The notes under the pieces were generated by a model. The model was not told the DNA's origin and made no database searches. It worked only from the letters and a program-made list of their open reading frames with translations. This document shows positions 25,973 through 33,774 of a DNA stretch of 64,000 nucleotides, in pieces; within the stretch, counting starts at the first letter, position 1; the number at the start of each line of letters is the position of its first letter. The stretch is taken from positions 79,621 through 143,620 of the forward strand of contig JAUSAZ010000117.1 of NCBI GenBank assembly GCA_030652255.1, given 5' to 3'. The position numbers and the translations under genes are program-made. This DNA comes from Myxococcales bacterium. Its GTDB lineage: Bacteria > Myxococcota_A > Polyangia > Polyangiales > Ga0077539.

Positions 25973-25984
25973 GAGTCCGATGGG

Positions 25985-26758
25985 CTACAGGCACCCGCCG
26001 CAGGTGGTGCAGCACGACACGCAGCTCGTGCTCCACTGGCACGACCCCAGGCAGAACTGGAGCCCGCACCGGCACTGCCCGCACGAGCGGCTGTGCCTCC
26101 CCGCCCGGTGCTCGCACGCGTTGCCCGGGCGCAGCCCGCAGCCGCCCCAGGTGCAGTTGCTCTGGCAGACCTGCTGCGAGCACGGGTCGCACCCGCCACC
26201 CTGCGTCGCGCCCGGCGCGCAGGGGCCGCTGCCCGCGCAGCCGCCGACGGACTCCCACGCGCACGCCGCCGAGCAGCGCTGGCTCTGGGTGCCGCAGTTG
26301 CCGCAGGGTTGCGTGCGCGTGGCGCCCGCGGCGCACACCCCGCCGCCCGCGCACGCCGACCACTCGCAGTCGCCGGTGCAGGTCTGCGTGCCGCAGTTGC
26401 CGCAGGCGCGGCGCTCGCCCGGCGCGCAGGTGCGCCCCGGCGTGGCGCCGCACCCGAGGTCGACCGGGGGGCGGTCGATGACCACGGGGCGGTCGATCAC
26501 CACGGGGAGGTCGAGCGGGAGCGTGAGGTCGAGCAGGAGGCCGTTGTCGGGCGCGTCGACGAGGTCGTCGGCGGGGCCGTCGTCCATGACCGTGGCGTCC
26601 ATGGCAGGGGCGCCGAGGTCGTCGGGGAGGCCCGCGTCGAGGGTGACCCGCCGCTCGTCGACGAAGACGAGGCCGGTGTCATGGATGTCCGGAGCGACGC
26701 CCAGCGCGCAGGCCGACGAGAGGACCGCGAGGAGGACGGGTGCGCGCAGGGGGGACAT
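25985..26758 (-). CDS. Cysteine-rich lipoprotein
   Basis: The 257-residue protein has a lipobox LSSAC (about residue 17) and an Asp/Leu/Pro-rich linker (about 25-100). A domain with many cysteines in repeating CGNCGTQTC, CGNCGTQSQRC and CDPCSQQVC units follows, each of about 35 residues and typically followed by xCxW. It ends in CVSCCTTCGGCL. The spacing suggests four or five small disulfide- or metal-bound modules. Related Cys-rich lipoproteins are common in this lineage; compare the one at 21750. No enzyme motif is seen. Confidence 0.8.
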   Translation of the reverse strand: MSPLRAPVLLAVLSSACALGVAPDIHDTGLVFVDERRVTLDAGLPDDLGAPAMDATVMDDGPADDLVDAPDNGLLLDLTLPLDLPVVIDRPVVIDRPPVDLGCGATPGRTCAPGERRACGNCGTQTCTGDCEWSACAGGGVCAAGATRTQPCGNCGTQSQRCSAACAWESVGGCAGSGPCAPGATQGGGCDPCSQQVCQSNCTWGGCGLRPGNACEHRAGRHSRSCGQCRCGLQFCLGSCQWSTSCVSCCTTCGGCL

Positions 26759-26879
26759 TCCGTGAGGTGCTGGCAGGGCCCCCGGATGGATGACGGGGGG
26801 GCAGGAGCCTTCGGACCGTAGCACCCGCGCCGCGATGGCCGCGAGAACGGCGCACGATGGTCCCCGCCCGGGGGTTTGG

Positions 26880-26885
26880 TACGCT
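26880..26885 (+). promoter_or_regulatory. TGG-TACGCT extended -10-like element
   Basis: TTGGTACGCT lies 29 nt before the GTG at 26915. A GGGAGG (26898-26903) sits between, so this unit would have a short leader with a ribosome site. The box overlaps the alternative TTG at 26876, arguing against that start. Confidence 0.45.
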
Positions 26886-26914
26886 CCGCGCTTCAGCGGG
26901 AGGCCCGTCGAAGC

Positions 26915-27796
26915 GTGAACGCCTGGTGGTACCGAGCCCGTTATCCCCTCCGTGGCCCTCGCGATGAGAGCGTGGGGGTGGCGCGCGCGCTCGGCCCCCT
27001 CGACCGCTCCGGGGACGAGCAGCCCATCGGCGGCGACGACCTCCTCGACCTGTCGCACTCGTCCCGCGGCGCGTCGCGCTTCCTGGGCGTGTACGGGCCC
27101 GACGGCGCCCTCGCCGCGATGCGCGCCCACGGGCTCGTCGCCCGCCTCGAGGCGATGGGCTTCCGCCACGTCGGCGTCGAGCTCGACCTCGCGGACCCCT
27201 TCGAGCACACGCTGCGGGTGTACGACGGCGAGCCCGCGAGGCGCCTCGGGGAGATCATCGCCGCGCGCCGCCACGTCGAGGCCCTCGGCGGCGTCGGGCT
27301 CCCGCCCGGCAGCGAGGTCATCGAGATCGGCTGGCTCGCCATCGAGAACCCCGACGGCCACCTCGCGGCGCTGCTCCCCGGGCAGGAGCGCCCGGGCCTC
27401 GGGCTGCTGCGCGCCGTCATCGAGATGGCCCTCGCCGCGGCGGTCGCGCTGCGCCTCGCCGGGGTCATCTGCCTCCCGGCCCACTACCACCTCGCGAGCG
27501 TCTATCACCCGTGGTTCCGCCCGCTCGACCCGCGCGACGAGGGCATCTTCCTGGCGCTGCGCCGGACCACCCGCTCGCTCAGCCGACGGGACGCGTCGTG
27601 GGCCATCGCCCGCGGCCGGGTCACCCTCGACGGCCTCCCGTGGCGGTGGCACGCGCCGCGGATGTGCGCCCCCATCGACCCCGCGCTGCGGGCCTGGATG
27701 ACCTCGGCGGCCTATGCGACGGCTGCGGTGGAGGCGGCTGATCTGGGCTTCGCGCTGCTGCGCGACGAGGAGGGGGCGGACGAGGCGGCGGGCTGA
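26915..27796 (+). CDS. Conserved protein of unknown function
   Basis: The protein has 293 residues from a GTG preceded by GGGAGG 11 nt upstream; a TTG at 26876 would add 13 residues but overlaps a -10-like box. The sequence is soluble-looking with alternating helices and strands. Phrases such as FLGVYGPDGALAAMRAHGL, GFRHVGVELDLADPF and LAIENPDGHLAALLPGQERPG are conserved-looking but not a family I can name. A hydrophobic helix (about 175-195, MALAAAVALRLAGVICLPA) and two HYH/YHP sites follow. The neighbours (OmpA-like lipoprotein, Cys-rich lipoprotein) do not point to a role. Confidence 0.6.
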   Translation: MNAWWYRARYPLRGPRDESVGVARALGPLDRSGDEQPIGGDDLLDLSHSSRGASRFLGVYGPDGALAAMRAHGLVARLEAMGFRHVGVELDLADPFEHTLRVYDGEPARRLGEIIAARRHVEALGGVGLPPGSEVIEIGWLAIENPDGHLAALLPGQERPGLGLLRAVIEMALAAAVALRLAGVICLPAHYHLASVYHPWFRPLDPRDEGIFLALRRTTRSLSRRDASWAIARGRVTLDGLPWRWHAPRMCAPIDPALRAWMTSAAYATAAVEAADLGFALLRDEEGADEAAG

Positions 27797-27800
27797 GCGG

Positions 27801-28301
27801 TCAGCGCACCTGGTCGCGGGTGCGGACGCTGGCGTGGCGCTCGGTGGCGAAGGTCTCCGGGCTGCCCGAGGTGCGGGCCTCCCCGACGCTGGCGGTGCGC
27901 ACCACGGAGGGGTCGCAGCCGCGGGCGACGAGCACGGCGCGGATGGCCTCCGCGCGCTGCTGGCCGAGCTCGAGGTTCTCCGGCGCCGCGCCGCGAGGGT
28001 CGGCGCTCCCGACGATGGACACGTCTCGCACGTCGCCGCGCTGGATGCACTCGGCCAGGCCGCCGAGCACCGTGCGGGCGGTCTCGGAGATCGCCGCCGA
28101 GCCGGTGTCGAAGTACACCTCCCAGTCGTTGCAACGCGAGCCCGTGGCGATGCGCTCCGGGTCCGGCGTGGGCGTGGCGGCGGCAGCGCGGGGGCGCTCT
28201 TGCGCGGCGACCTGGGGCTCCGGGTTGGGCACGGTAGAGCACCCGAAGGAGAGGGCGCCGAGGGCGGAGAGGATGACTGCGAGAGAGAGCGACTTGGACA
28301 T
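27801..28301 (-). CDS. OmpA-domain lipoprotein (Pal-like)
   Basis: The 166-residue protein has a lipobox LSFGC (C21), a short linker, and an OmpA/Pal peptidoglycan-binding domain (about 55-160). Motifs seen are VYFDTGSAAIS, VSIVGSADPRGA and NLELGQQRAEAIRAVLVARG. The usual arginine after the domain is represented by ERHASVRTR. Such proteins tether the outer membrane to peptidoglycan. The length is typical of Pal, but no tol genes are present, so it may be a paralogue. It is divergent from the lipoprotein gene at 28528 and convergent with the gene at 26915. Confidence 0.88.
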   Translation of the reverse strand: MSKSLSLAVILSALGALSFGCSTVPNPEPQVAAQERPRAAAATPTPDPERIATGSRCNDWEVYFDTGSAAISETARTVLGGLAECIQRGDVRDVSIVGSADPRGAAPENLELGQQRAEAIRAVLVARGCDPSVVRTASVGEARTSGSPETFATERHASVRTRDQVR

Positions 28302-28527
28302 CGTGGGGCTTGGCTCCTGTGAAGACTGACGCCACGGACCTTCGCAGCAGCCGTGCCACGCGCCCGAACCGCGGCGTTCAGGGGCATCGGGCCCACGCGG
28401 ACACCCCGGCCATCGCGCCACACGTGGGCGCTGGGGACGAGGGAGGGCGGGGCGTCCCGCCACACCGCGCACGGCGGGTGCGCGGCGCGACGGCGGGTGG
28501 CACTCCGCGTGCGAAGGGCCCCCCGCG
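28302..28527. other. 226-nt divergent intergenic region
   Basis: This region separates the OmpA-like lipoprotein (minus) and the lipoprotein at 28528 (plus). No repeat, RNA gene or clear promoter box was recognised. It presumably holds the promoters of both. Confidence 0.4.
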
Positions 28528-29571
28528 ATGGCCTCTCCGCTCCTCTTATTACGCACGCTCGGGTTGCTCTGGCTGACCGCAGCGCTGGGCTGCGCCCTCA
28601 CGCCCCGGGGCATGGCGCGCGACATCGCCACGGCCACGCCGCCCGCGGCGATCAACTCCACGCTGCGCGCGCTCAACGACGACGAGAACCAGCGGCTGAT
28701 GATCCAGCTCATGGCGAGCCCGGAGATGCACGCCGCGGCGCGGGAGTTCGCCGGGGAGATCGCCGACGGCGCCCTCGCCGCGCTCACCGAGCCCGAGCGC
28801 ACGGCGCGCCTGGAGGCGATGTCCACCCGGTACATGGCGACCCTGACCCGCGCCTTCAGCCGCAGCATGGCGGAGGGGATGCGCCGGGACCTCGGGCCGG
28901 CCATCGCGGAGGTGATGCGCCAGACCGTCGCGAGCACGATGCGCGAGGCGCTCCGCGAGGGCTACCAGCGCGACATGGAGCGGATGGTCGGCGGGATCAC
29001 GCGGGTGACCGTCGAGGCCGCGAGCCGCGGGATGGCCGAGGGCATCGGCCGCGACCTGGTCCCCGCGCTGCGCACCGCCCTGATGAACGAGCAGACCTCG
29101 GGCGCGCTCGCGGCGGCCTCGCGCTCGCTCGCCCGGGAGGTGGTGCTCGGCAGCAACGACGCCATGACGCAGGTGCAGCGGCACCAGGAGCGCACCGGGC
29201 GGCCGTCCTTCCTGGCGAGGCTCTCGAGCCTCACCGAGGACGGCGTGAAGCTGATGCAGCTCGTGGCGGTGGTGGCCGTCGCGCTCTCGCTGATGCTGGG
29301 CGCCTGGGTGCTCCGGCTCGTGCTGCGGGGGCGCAAGCTCCAGGCCGAGAGCGAGCGGCACGCGGCCTCGGCGGTCACCTTCGCCGAGGCCATCCGCGCC
29401 GCGGAGGGCAAGCCCTGGTCGAAGGAGCTCACCGACCTCCTCCAGGAGCGGATGCAGGGCGCCCAGGTCTCCGGAGTGCTCGACGAGGTGCTCAAGCCGC
29501 GCCCGGCGAAGACGGGCAAGTCGGCGTGGCGTCACCCGTCGCCGTCACGCCCGGCGCACGGGGACACATAG
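28528..29571 (+). CDS. Lipoprotein with central helical region and one membrane segment
   Basis: The 347-residue protein has a lipobox AALGC (about residue 22). A long amphipathic helical region (about 50-240) contains many Met/Arg/Ala-rich turns such as RSMAEGMRRDLGPAIAEVMR. A membrane helix lies at about 250-272 (VAVVAVALSLMLGAWVLRLVL), followed by a soluble tail. I do not recognise a family. It is the first gene of a five-gene stretch of small membrane or stress-type proteins, so it may be part of that cluster. The lipid anchor with an extra internal helix is unusual and could mean that the lipobox is fortuitous. Confidence 0.65.
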   Translation: MASPLLLLRTLGLLWLTAALGCALTPRGMARDIATATPPAAINSTLRALNDDENQRLMIQLMASPEMHAAAREFAGEIADGALAALTEPERTARLEAMSTRYMATLTRAFSRSMAEGMRRDLGPAIAEVMRQTVASTMREALREGYQRDMERMVGGITRVTVEAASRGMAEGIGRDLVPALRTALMNEQTSGALAAASRSLAREVVLGSNDAMTQVQRHQERTGRPSFLARLSSLTEDGVKLMQLVAVVAVALSLMLGAWVLRLVLRGRKLQAESERHAASAVTFAEAIRAAEGKPWSKELTDLLQERMQGAQVSGVLDEVLKPRPAKTGKSAWRHPSPSRPAHGDT

Positions 29572-29600
29572 ACGCGTTGGCGGTGGAAGGGAGAGTGCTG

Positions 29601-29981
29601 ATGGACCCTGTGAAGATCGAGGACGCGCCCCTGTCGGAGCTGCTGCGCGACGCGCTCGGCGACGCCCGCGAGCTGGTGAAGCTGGAGGTCGAGCTCGCGA
29701 CCGATGAGGTGAAGAAGCACGCGGCGGAGGCGCTGCGCGCTGCGGTGGCCTTCGGGGTCGCCGTCGCGGCGGCGGTGGTGGCGCTCGCGCTCTTCGCGGT
29801 GGCCCTGGTGCTGGCCCTCGGCGGTACCGCGGCGATCGCCGCGGCGGTCGGCGGGGGCTTCGTCGTCGTGGCGGGCGCCGCGGCTGCGTTCGGTTACAGC
29901 GCGCTCCCGAAGCGCCCGATGGAGGCGACCCGGTCGCGGGTTCGCTCGGACATGGAAATGATCAAGGAGAACCTCGCATGA
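29601..29981 (+). CDS. Holin-X/YqjE-like small membrane protein
   Basis: The 126-residue protein has GGAAGGGAG before the ATG. An amphipathic N-terminal helix (LRDALGDARELVKLEVELATDEVKK) and two hydrophobic helices (about 48-75 and 78-100, Ala/Val-rich) give the layout of the superfamily III holin-X / YqjE group. In E. coli, yqjE sits in yqjCDEK, a stress-induced envelope operon; the holin name is historical. The next gene overlaps by 4 nt (ATGA) and may be the YqjK-like partner. Phage origin is not implied. Confidence 0.8.
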   Translation: MDPVKIEDAPLSELLRDALGDARELVKLEVELATDEVKKHAAEALRAAVAFGVAVAAAVVALALFAVALVLALGGTAAIAAAVGGGFVVVAGAAAAFGYSALPKRPMEATRSRVRSDMEMIKENLA

Positions 29982-30652
29982 GCATCGAAGCACACAGCGA
30001 CCCGACCGATCGTCACGCCCTCGTCGCCCGCAAGCGCGACCTCATCGTGCAGCGCCTCGCGCGCGCCCTCGACGCGCTCGACCGGAGGCGGCGCATGGTC
30101 ACCGCGGTGGTGGGCGACGTGGCGTCGCTCCTCCCCGGCACCAGCTCGTCGAGCGCCTCGACGCGCGCCCTGGCGATCGACGGCAACCAACGGGACGACC
30201 ACGAGCGCAGCGGCGCCCGCCCGGCCATCATGGGCGCCCTCGCGGGGGGCGCCGTGGTCGTGCTGGGCCTGCTCATCGAGCGGCGGCGCCGCGAGCGCAA
30301 CCGACCGCTGCGGGTGGTGCAGCGGGCGTGGTTCAAGTACGCGATGCCGCCGCAGCCGTCGCTCGTGGCGCGGCTCTTCACCGAGGCCGTGGGGTCGCTG
30401 GTGCTCTCCGTGGCCCAGGAGGCCGCCCGCACCGGGATGCAGCGGCTCCTCGAGGCCCGCGCCGCGCAGGACGACGACGGCCCCGAGATCCTCGATCGGG
30501 TGTCCGACTCGCCCGACCCGCGCTTCGTCACCGAGCCGGTGACCCTCGACCCGGGCGCCATGCCGCCGCGCGAGGACACCCTCCCCCCCGCGGGCATCGC
30601 GCCGCCCGACCCGATCTCGCCGATGCCCTCGCCGCTGCGCGAATTCGCCTGA
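29978..30652 (+). CDS. YqjK-like or unknown protein with one membrane segment
   Basis: The 224-residue protein is translationally coupled to the holin-X-like gene and has AAGGAG 8 nt upstream. The N-terminus (about 1-45) is a charged helix with RKRDLIVQRLARALDALDRRRR. A single membrane segment (about 76-93, MGALAGGAVVVLGLLI) is followed by RRRRERNR. The C-terminal half includes FTEAVGSLVLSVAQEAARTG and a Pro/Asp-rich tail. Position and general layout suggest a YqjK/DUF3618-type partner, but no signature motif settles this. Confidence 0.55.
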   Translation: MSIEAHSDPTDRHALVARKRDLIVQRLARALDALDRRRRMVTAVVGDVASLLPGTSSSSASTRALAIDGNQRDDHERSGARPAIMGALAGGAVVVLGLLIERRRRERNRPLRVVQRAWFKYAMPPQPSLVARLFTEAVGSLVLSVAQEAARTGMQRLLEARAAQDDDGPEILDRVSDSPDPRFVTEPVTLDPGAMPPREDTLPPAGIAPPDPISPMPSPLREFA

Positions 30653-30795
30653 GTCGGGCGACGCTCATCCCAGGTCGCCACGCTGTGGCAGGAATCCCCG
30701 CCCCCGCGACGCCAAACACCACTTTTCAGCGTCGGCACCATCCCTGCTCAGGTCGATGCGCTGCCGCGGCGGAAGCCACGGACGGCTCAACCACC

Positions 30796-30805
30796 GACCC
30801 ACTGA
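30796..30805 (+). promoter_or_regulatory. Shared 10-mer GACCCACTGA upstream of the CsbD-like gene
   Basis: GACCCACTGA lies 15 nt before the ATG at 30821. The identical 10-mer lies before the next gene at 31217-31226. It may be a common regulatory site. Confidence 0.3.
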
Positions 30806-30820
30806 ATCGCAGGAGCCACC

Positions 30821-31171
30821 ATGACATCAAGCAGCACCGGACAGAGCGCCGAGCCCAGCACCCTCGAGTCGATCCGCGATCGCTTCTCCCGCGAGTGGAC
30901 CCACCTCAAGGAGCTCGTGCGCACGAAGTTCTCGAAGCTCACCGACGAGGACGTCGCCGCCGTCAACGGTCGCTACGACGAGCTCTCGAGCCGCCTCTCG
31001 AAGACCTACGGCTACCCGCAGGACCGCAGCGACGAGGAGATCTCCCGCTTCGTCTCCGAGGGCGGCAACTCGGCCCTCTACGCCTCCACCCCCGACGATG
31101 CGCAGCCCGGCGACCACCGCGGCATGGGCGCCGAGGTGGGCCGCGACGACAAGCCCGGCCCCAGCCGCTGA
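30821..31171 (+). CDS. CsbD-like stress protein
   Basis: The 116-residue protein has GGAG 6 nt before the ATG. The core (about 20-70) reads WTHLKELVRTKFSKLTDEDVAA and then YDELSSRLSKTYGYPQD, the CsbD-family pattern of a Trp-led helix, LTDDDL and a second helix. CsbD proteins are small, hydrophilic, and induced by general stress in many bacteria; their molecular action is unknown. The C-terminal part is disordered. It lies between the YqjE/K-like pair and the YtxH-like gene and shares an upstream 10-mer with the latter. Confidence 0.78.
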   Translation: MTSSSTGQSAEPSTLESIRDRFSREWTHLKELVRTKFSKLTDEDVAAVNGRYDELSSRLSKTYGYPQDRSDEEISRFVSEGGNSALYASTPDDAQPGDHRGMGAEVGRDDKPGPSR

Positions 31172-31216
31172 GGGACCTTTCCCCCTCGCGACACCCCCCG
31201 ATTCAGCTTCGACGAT

Positions 31217-31226
31217 GACCCACTGA
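31217..31226 (+). promoter_or_regulatory. Shared 10-mer GACCCACTGA upstream of the YtxH-like gene
   Basis: This is the second copy of the 10-mer at 30796. Here it lies 26 nt before the ATG at 31253, which has its own Shine-Dalgarno GGAG. Confidence 0.3.
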
Positions 31227-31252
31227 GAAGACCCCCCGAACGGAGAACGACC

Positions 31253-31975
31253 ATGAACCTGAACACCGTGAAGTCCAACCTGTCCGACCTCGCCGCGAGC
31301 ACCCTCGACCACGTCACCGACACCCTGCATCACGGCCAGGAGGCCCTCAGCGACACGACGAAGACCGTGGGCAAGGACGTCTCCCGCACGGCCTCGAAGA
31401 TCCTGCACTCCGACCCGGTGACCACCGTGGGCGACAAGCTCGCCACCATCGGCAAGGTGGTCGCCGCCGCGAGCTCGGTGAAGGCCATCGCGTCCGCGCT
31501 CAACCCCGACGTCCCCATGCGCTGGATGCTCGGCGCGATGAACCTCCAGCGCCGCCCGAGCGCCTTCTCCCGCTTCGCCACCGGCGTCGGCCTCGTGGCC
31601 GTCGGCGCGGCGGTCGGCGCGGGCGTCGCGATGCTGCTCACCCCGAAGACCGGCGCGCAGAACCGCGCGGCCCTCCGCCGCGGCCTCCGGGTGCTCCAGC
31701 ACGACGCGGAGAACGTCGTCGAGCAGGTCGAGAGCAAGGCCCGCGACGTGGTCGGCCAGGTCGAGGGCAAGGCCCGCGATGTCGTCGGCCAGGTCGAAGG
31801 CAAGGCCCGCGACGTCATCGGCCAGGTCGAGAACAAGGCCCAGGAGGCCGAGTCGACCGCCCGCGGCGTCATCGCCGAGGCCGCGGACGACGCCTCGAAG
31901 GCCACCGGCGGCGCCGGCACCACCGGCACCCGGCCGCGCACCCCGGGCCTCTCGCACCGCTCCCCCAAGATCTGA
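31253..31975 (+). CDS. YtxH-like membrane-associated protein with tandem 11-residue repeats
   Basis: The 240-residue protein has GGAG before the ATG. After a helical N-terminus, a hydrophobic segment (about 107-125, VGLVAVGAAVGAGVAMLL) is followed by TPKTGAQNR, the YtxH-type junction LLTPKSG. The C-terminal half is a run of 11-residue units VVGQVEGKARD (about 160-200), likely a long amphipathic helix. YtxH proteins are general-stress proteins of unknown action. The DNA repeat of 33 nt spans about 31731-31830. It belongs to the stress-like cluster and precedes a response regulator gene. Confidence 0.75.
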   Translation: MNLNTVKSNLSDLAASTLDHVTDTLHHGQEALSDTTKTVGKDVSRTASKILHSDPVTTVGDKLATIGKVVAAASSVKAIASALNPDVPMRWMLGAMNLQRRPSAFSRFATGVGLVAVGAAVGAGVAMLLTPKTGAQNRAALRRGLRVLQHDAENVVEQVESKARDVVGQVEGKARDVVGQVEGKARDVIGQVENKAQEAESTARGVIAEAADDASKATGGAGTTGTRPRTPGLSHRSPKI

Positions 31976-32046
31976 TCGAACGGGTGGGTTCCTCCCCCAC
32001 CTTGACCTTACTCCCGGGAGGCCATTGCACGGCGCGCGGTCGAGCC

Positions 32047-32052
32047 TAGACT
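32047..32052 (+). promoter_or_regulatory. TAGACT -10-like element
   Basis: TAGACT ends 11 nt before the ATG at 32064 with no Shine-Dalgarno. It fits the TANNNT pattern. Confidence 0.4.
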
Positions 32053-32063
32053 GCAGCCCGCCG

Positions 32064-32471
32064 ATGGACCCCACCGATCCCTTCGCCTCCACCGCTGCTC
32101 CGCTCCGCGTGCTCGTCGTCGACGACAACGACGACGTCGCCGAGATGACCGCGGAGATGCTCAAGATGTACGGCCACGAAGCGCTCACCGCGGGTGACGG
32201 GCCCAGCGCCCTCACCCTCACCGAGAGCGAGCGGCCCGACGTCGTACTGCTCGACCTCGGGCTGCCGGGCATGCACGGCATCGAGGTGGCCGAGTGCATC
32301 GTGGCGAAGTCCGGTGACAAGGCCCCGCTGCTCATCGCCGTCTCGGGCTACGGCCGCCCCGAAGACCGTGAGCGCTCCCGCCGCGCGGGCTGCGAGCACC
32401 ACCTCGTGAAGCCCGTGGACTTCGACCGCCTCCTCGCCCTCCTCGCCACCCAGACCCCAGCGCCTCGCTGA
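32064..32471 (+). CDS. Single-domain response regulator (CheY-like)
   Basis: The 135-residue protein consists of a receiver domain only. It has RVLVVDDNDDVAEMTAEML (acidic pair), the phospho-acceptor in VVLLDLGLPGMHG (D69 region), a Ser in AVSGYG, and the conserved lysine in HLVKPVD. With no output domain it acts through protein partners, as a phosphate sink or as an adaptor. No histidine kinase is adjacent. The gene follows the YtxH-like protein, and a TAGACT box lies 11 nt upstream. The next lipoprotein gene begins 13 nt after its stop. Confidence 0.93.
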   Translation: MDPTDPFASTAAPLRVLVVDDNDDVAEMTAEMLKMYGHEALTAGDGPSALTLTESERPDVVLLDLGLPGMHGIEVAECIVAKSGDKAPLLIAVSGYGRPEDRERSRRAGCEHHLVKPVDFDRLLALLATQTPAPR

Positions 32472-32484
32472 GAGCTCCGCGGTC

Positions 32485-33774
32485 GTGCGTCAGAGCCTCG
32501 GCGCCGCGGCGTCCGTCCTGCTGCTCGGGTGCGCCTCCGCGGCGACGCTCGCCCCCGGCGCCGACGCTTCCACCGCCGGCAACGTGACCGTGCGCGTGGG
32601 CCTCGGGCCGCTGACGCCCCCCGCGTACCGTGGCGGCGTGCGGGTGCGGGCGACGGACGGCGCGCGGGTGATCGACGCCGTCACCGACCCCGCCGGGGTC
32701 GCGCGCTTCACGCTCGACGCCACCACCCGCTGGGACCTCACCGCCGCCGAGCCCGGCTACGCCGCCGTCTCCCTCCTCGGCGCGCGCCCGGGCCTCTCCA
32801 CCGAGGTGCTGCTCCGCGCCACCCGGGGGCAGGTCCCGCCCGAGGTGCGCGACGTCACGGTGCAGGGTGTCATCCGCGGCCGCTCGGCGCCCCGCTCGGC
32901 GGTGCTGCTCGACGGCGCGCGCGGCACCACGGTGTCGCGCGACGAGGCCTTCACCGTGACCGTGCCGACCTGGCCGGGCGCGCCCCCGTGGCAGCTCGTC
33001 GCCCTCGAGCTCGACGCCAGCTCCGCGCTCCTCAACGGCTGGATCTCCGCCCCCGCGGCCCCGGCCGCGTCGCCCTCGCTGCTCGTCCCGCTGCCCGCCG
33101 TCCCCCGGCTCCCGACCGTCCAGGAGCTGCGGGTGGAGTTCCCGGTCATCGGCCGCGTGACGCCCGACCGCTTCGACCGGGTGCTGTCCGAGGTCGTCGC
33201 GCGGGTGAAGCACACCGCCGCCGGGGCGCAGCTGGTCCCGGTGGGCCGCTCACAGCTCGGTCGGCCGGGCGCCACCTCCTTCGCGCGCTGGGGCGTCGAG
33301 GCCTGGGAGGGCGACCTCGCCCCGGAGCTCATCTCCGCGTCGTTTCGCGTCGCGGGCCCCGGCCCCCTGCACGCCACGGTCACCACGCGGCCGTCGTTTC
33401 GCGGCGTCGTGCCGGCCTTCGCGGTGGTCACCACCCTCGCCTCCACCGCCGGGCCTTCGGGCGCCGCCACGCTCGACGTCGCCGCCGGAGGCTGGAGCCG
33501 CGCGGCCTTCACGGTCACCCTCGGCGACGTCGTCGCGTGGGAGGGCTACGGCGTCGACGACCTCACCTGGGAGTCGCGCCCGCTGCCGCCGCTGCCCGAC
33601 GGGGTGACCCGCTCCTCGCTCGCCGCGGCCCCGGGCCCGGTGGTACTGCGCGCGTGCGTGCTGCGCGACCTGCCGCTCTCGTCGACCCCGTGGAGCTCAC
33701 CCATCCCGGCGCTCCAGCTGCGCAACCTGCTCACCGTCTGCGAAGAGCAGGGCGCCGCCCTCGCGGATCCATGA
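32485..33774 (+). CDS. Lipoprotein with beta-rich domains, unknown function
   Basis: The 429-residue protein starts at GTG. The lipobox LLLGC is at about residue 15. A carboxypeptidase-regulatory-like beta domain follows (about 30-105, with VTDPAGVARFTLD). Then come a second beta region and, from about 215, a mixed alpha/beta part (VGRVTPDRFDRVLSEVVARVKH-type helix). I recognise no catalytic motif. It is 13 nt after the response regulator and overlaps the next gene by 4 nt (ATGA), so these are likely co-transcribed. Confidence 0.7.
   Translation: MRQSLGAAASVLLLGCASAATLAPGADASTAGNVTVRVGLGPLTPPAYRGGVRVRATDGARVIDAVTDPAGVARFTLDATTRWDLTAAEPGYAAVSLLGARPGLSTEVLLRATRGQVPPEVRDVTVQGVIRGRSAPRSAVLLDGARGTTVSRDEAFTVTVPTWPGAPPWQLVALELDASSALLNGWISAPAAPAASPSLLVPLPAVPRLPTVQELRVEFPVIGRVTPDRFDRVLSEVVARVKHTAAGAQLVPVGRSQLGRPGATSFARWGVEAWEGDLAPELISASFRVAGPGPLHATVTTRPSFRGVVPAFAVVTTLASTAGPSGAATLDVAAGGWSRAAFTVTLGDVVAWEGYGVDDLTWESRPLPPLPDGVTRSSLAAAPGPVVLRACVLRDLPLSSTPWSSPIPALQLRNLLTVCEEQGAALADP

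Noticed and set aside
26876..26914. TTG start for the unknown gene at 26915
   Set aside because: It overlaps a TGG-TACGCT box, and GTG at 26915 has a GGGAGG before it.
29601..29981. Prophage signal from the holin-like gene
   Set aside because: Holin-X/YqjE-type proteins are ordinary envelope proteins, and no other phage gene is present.
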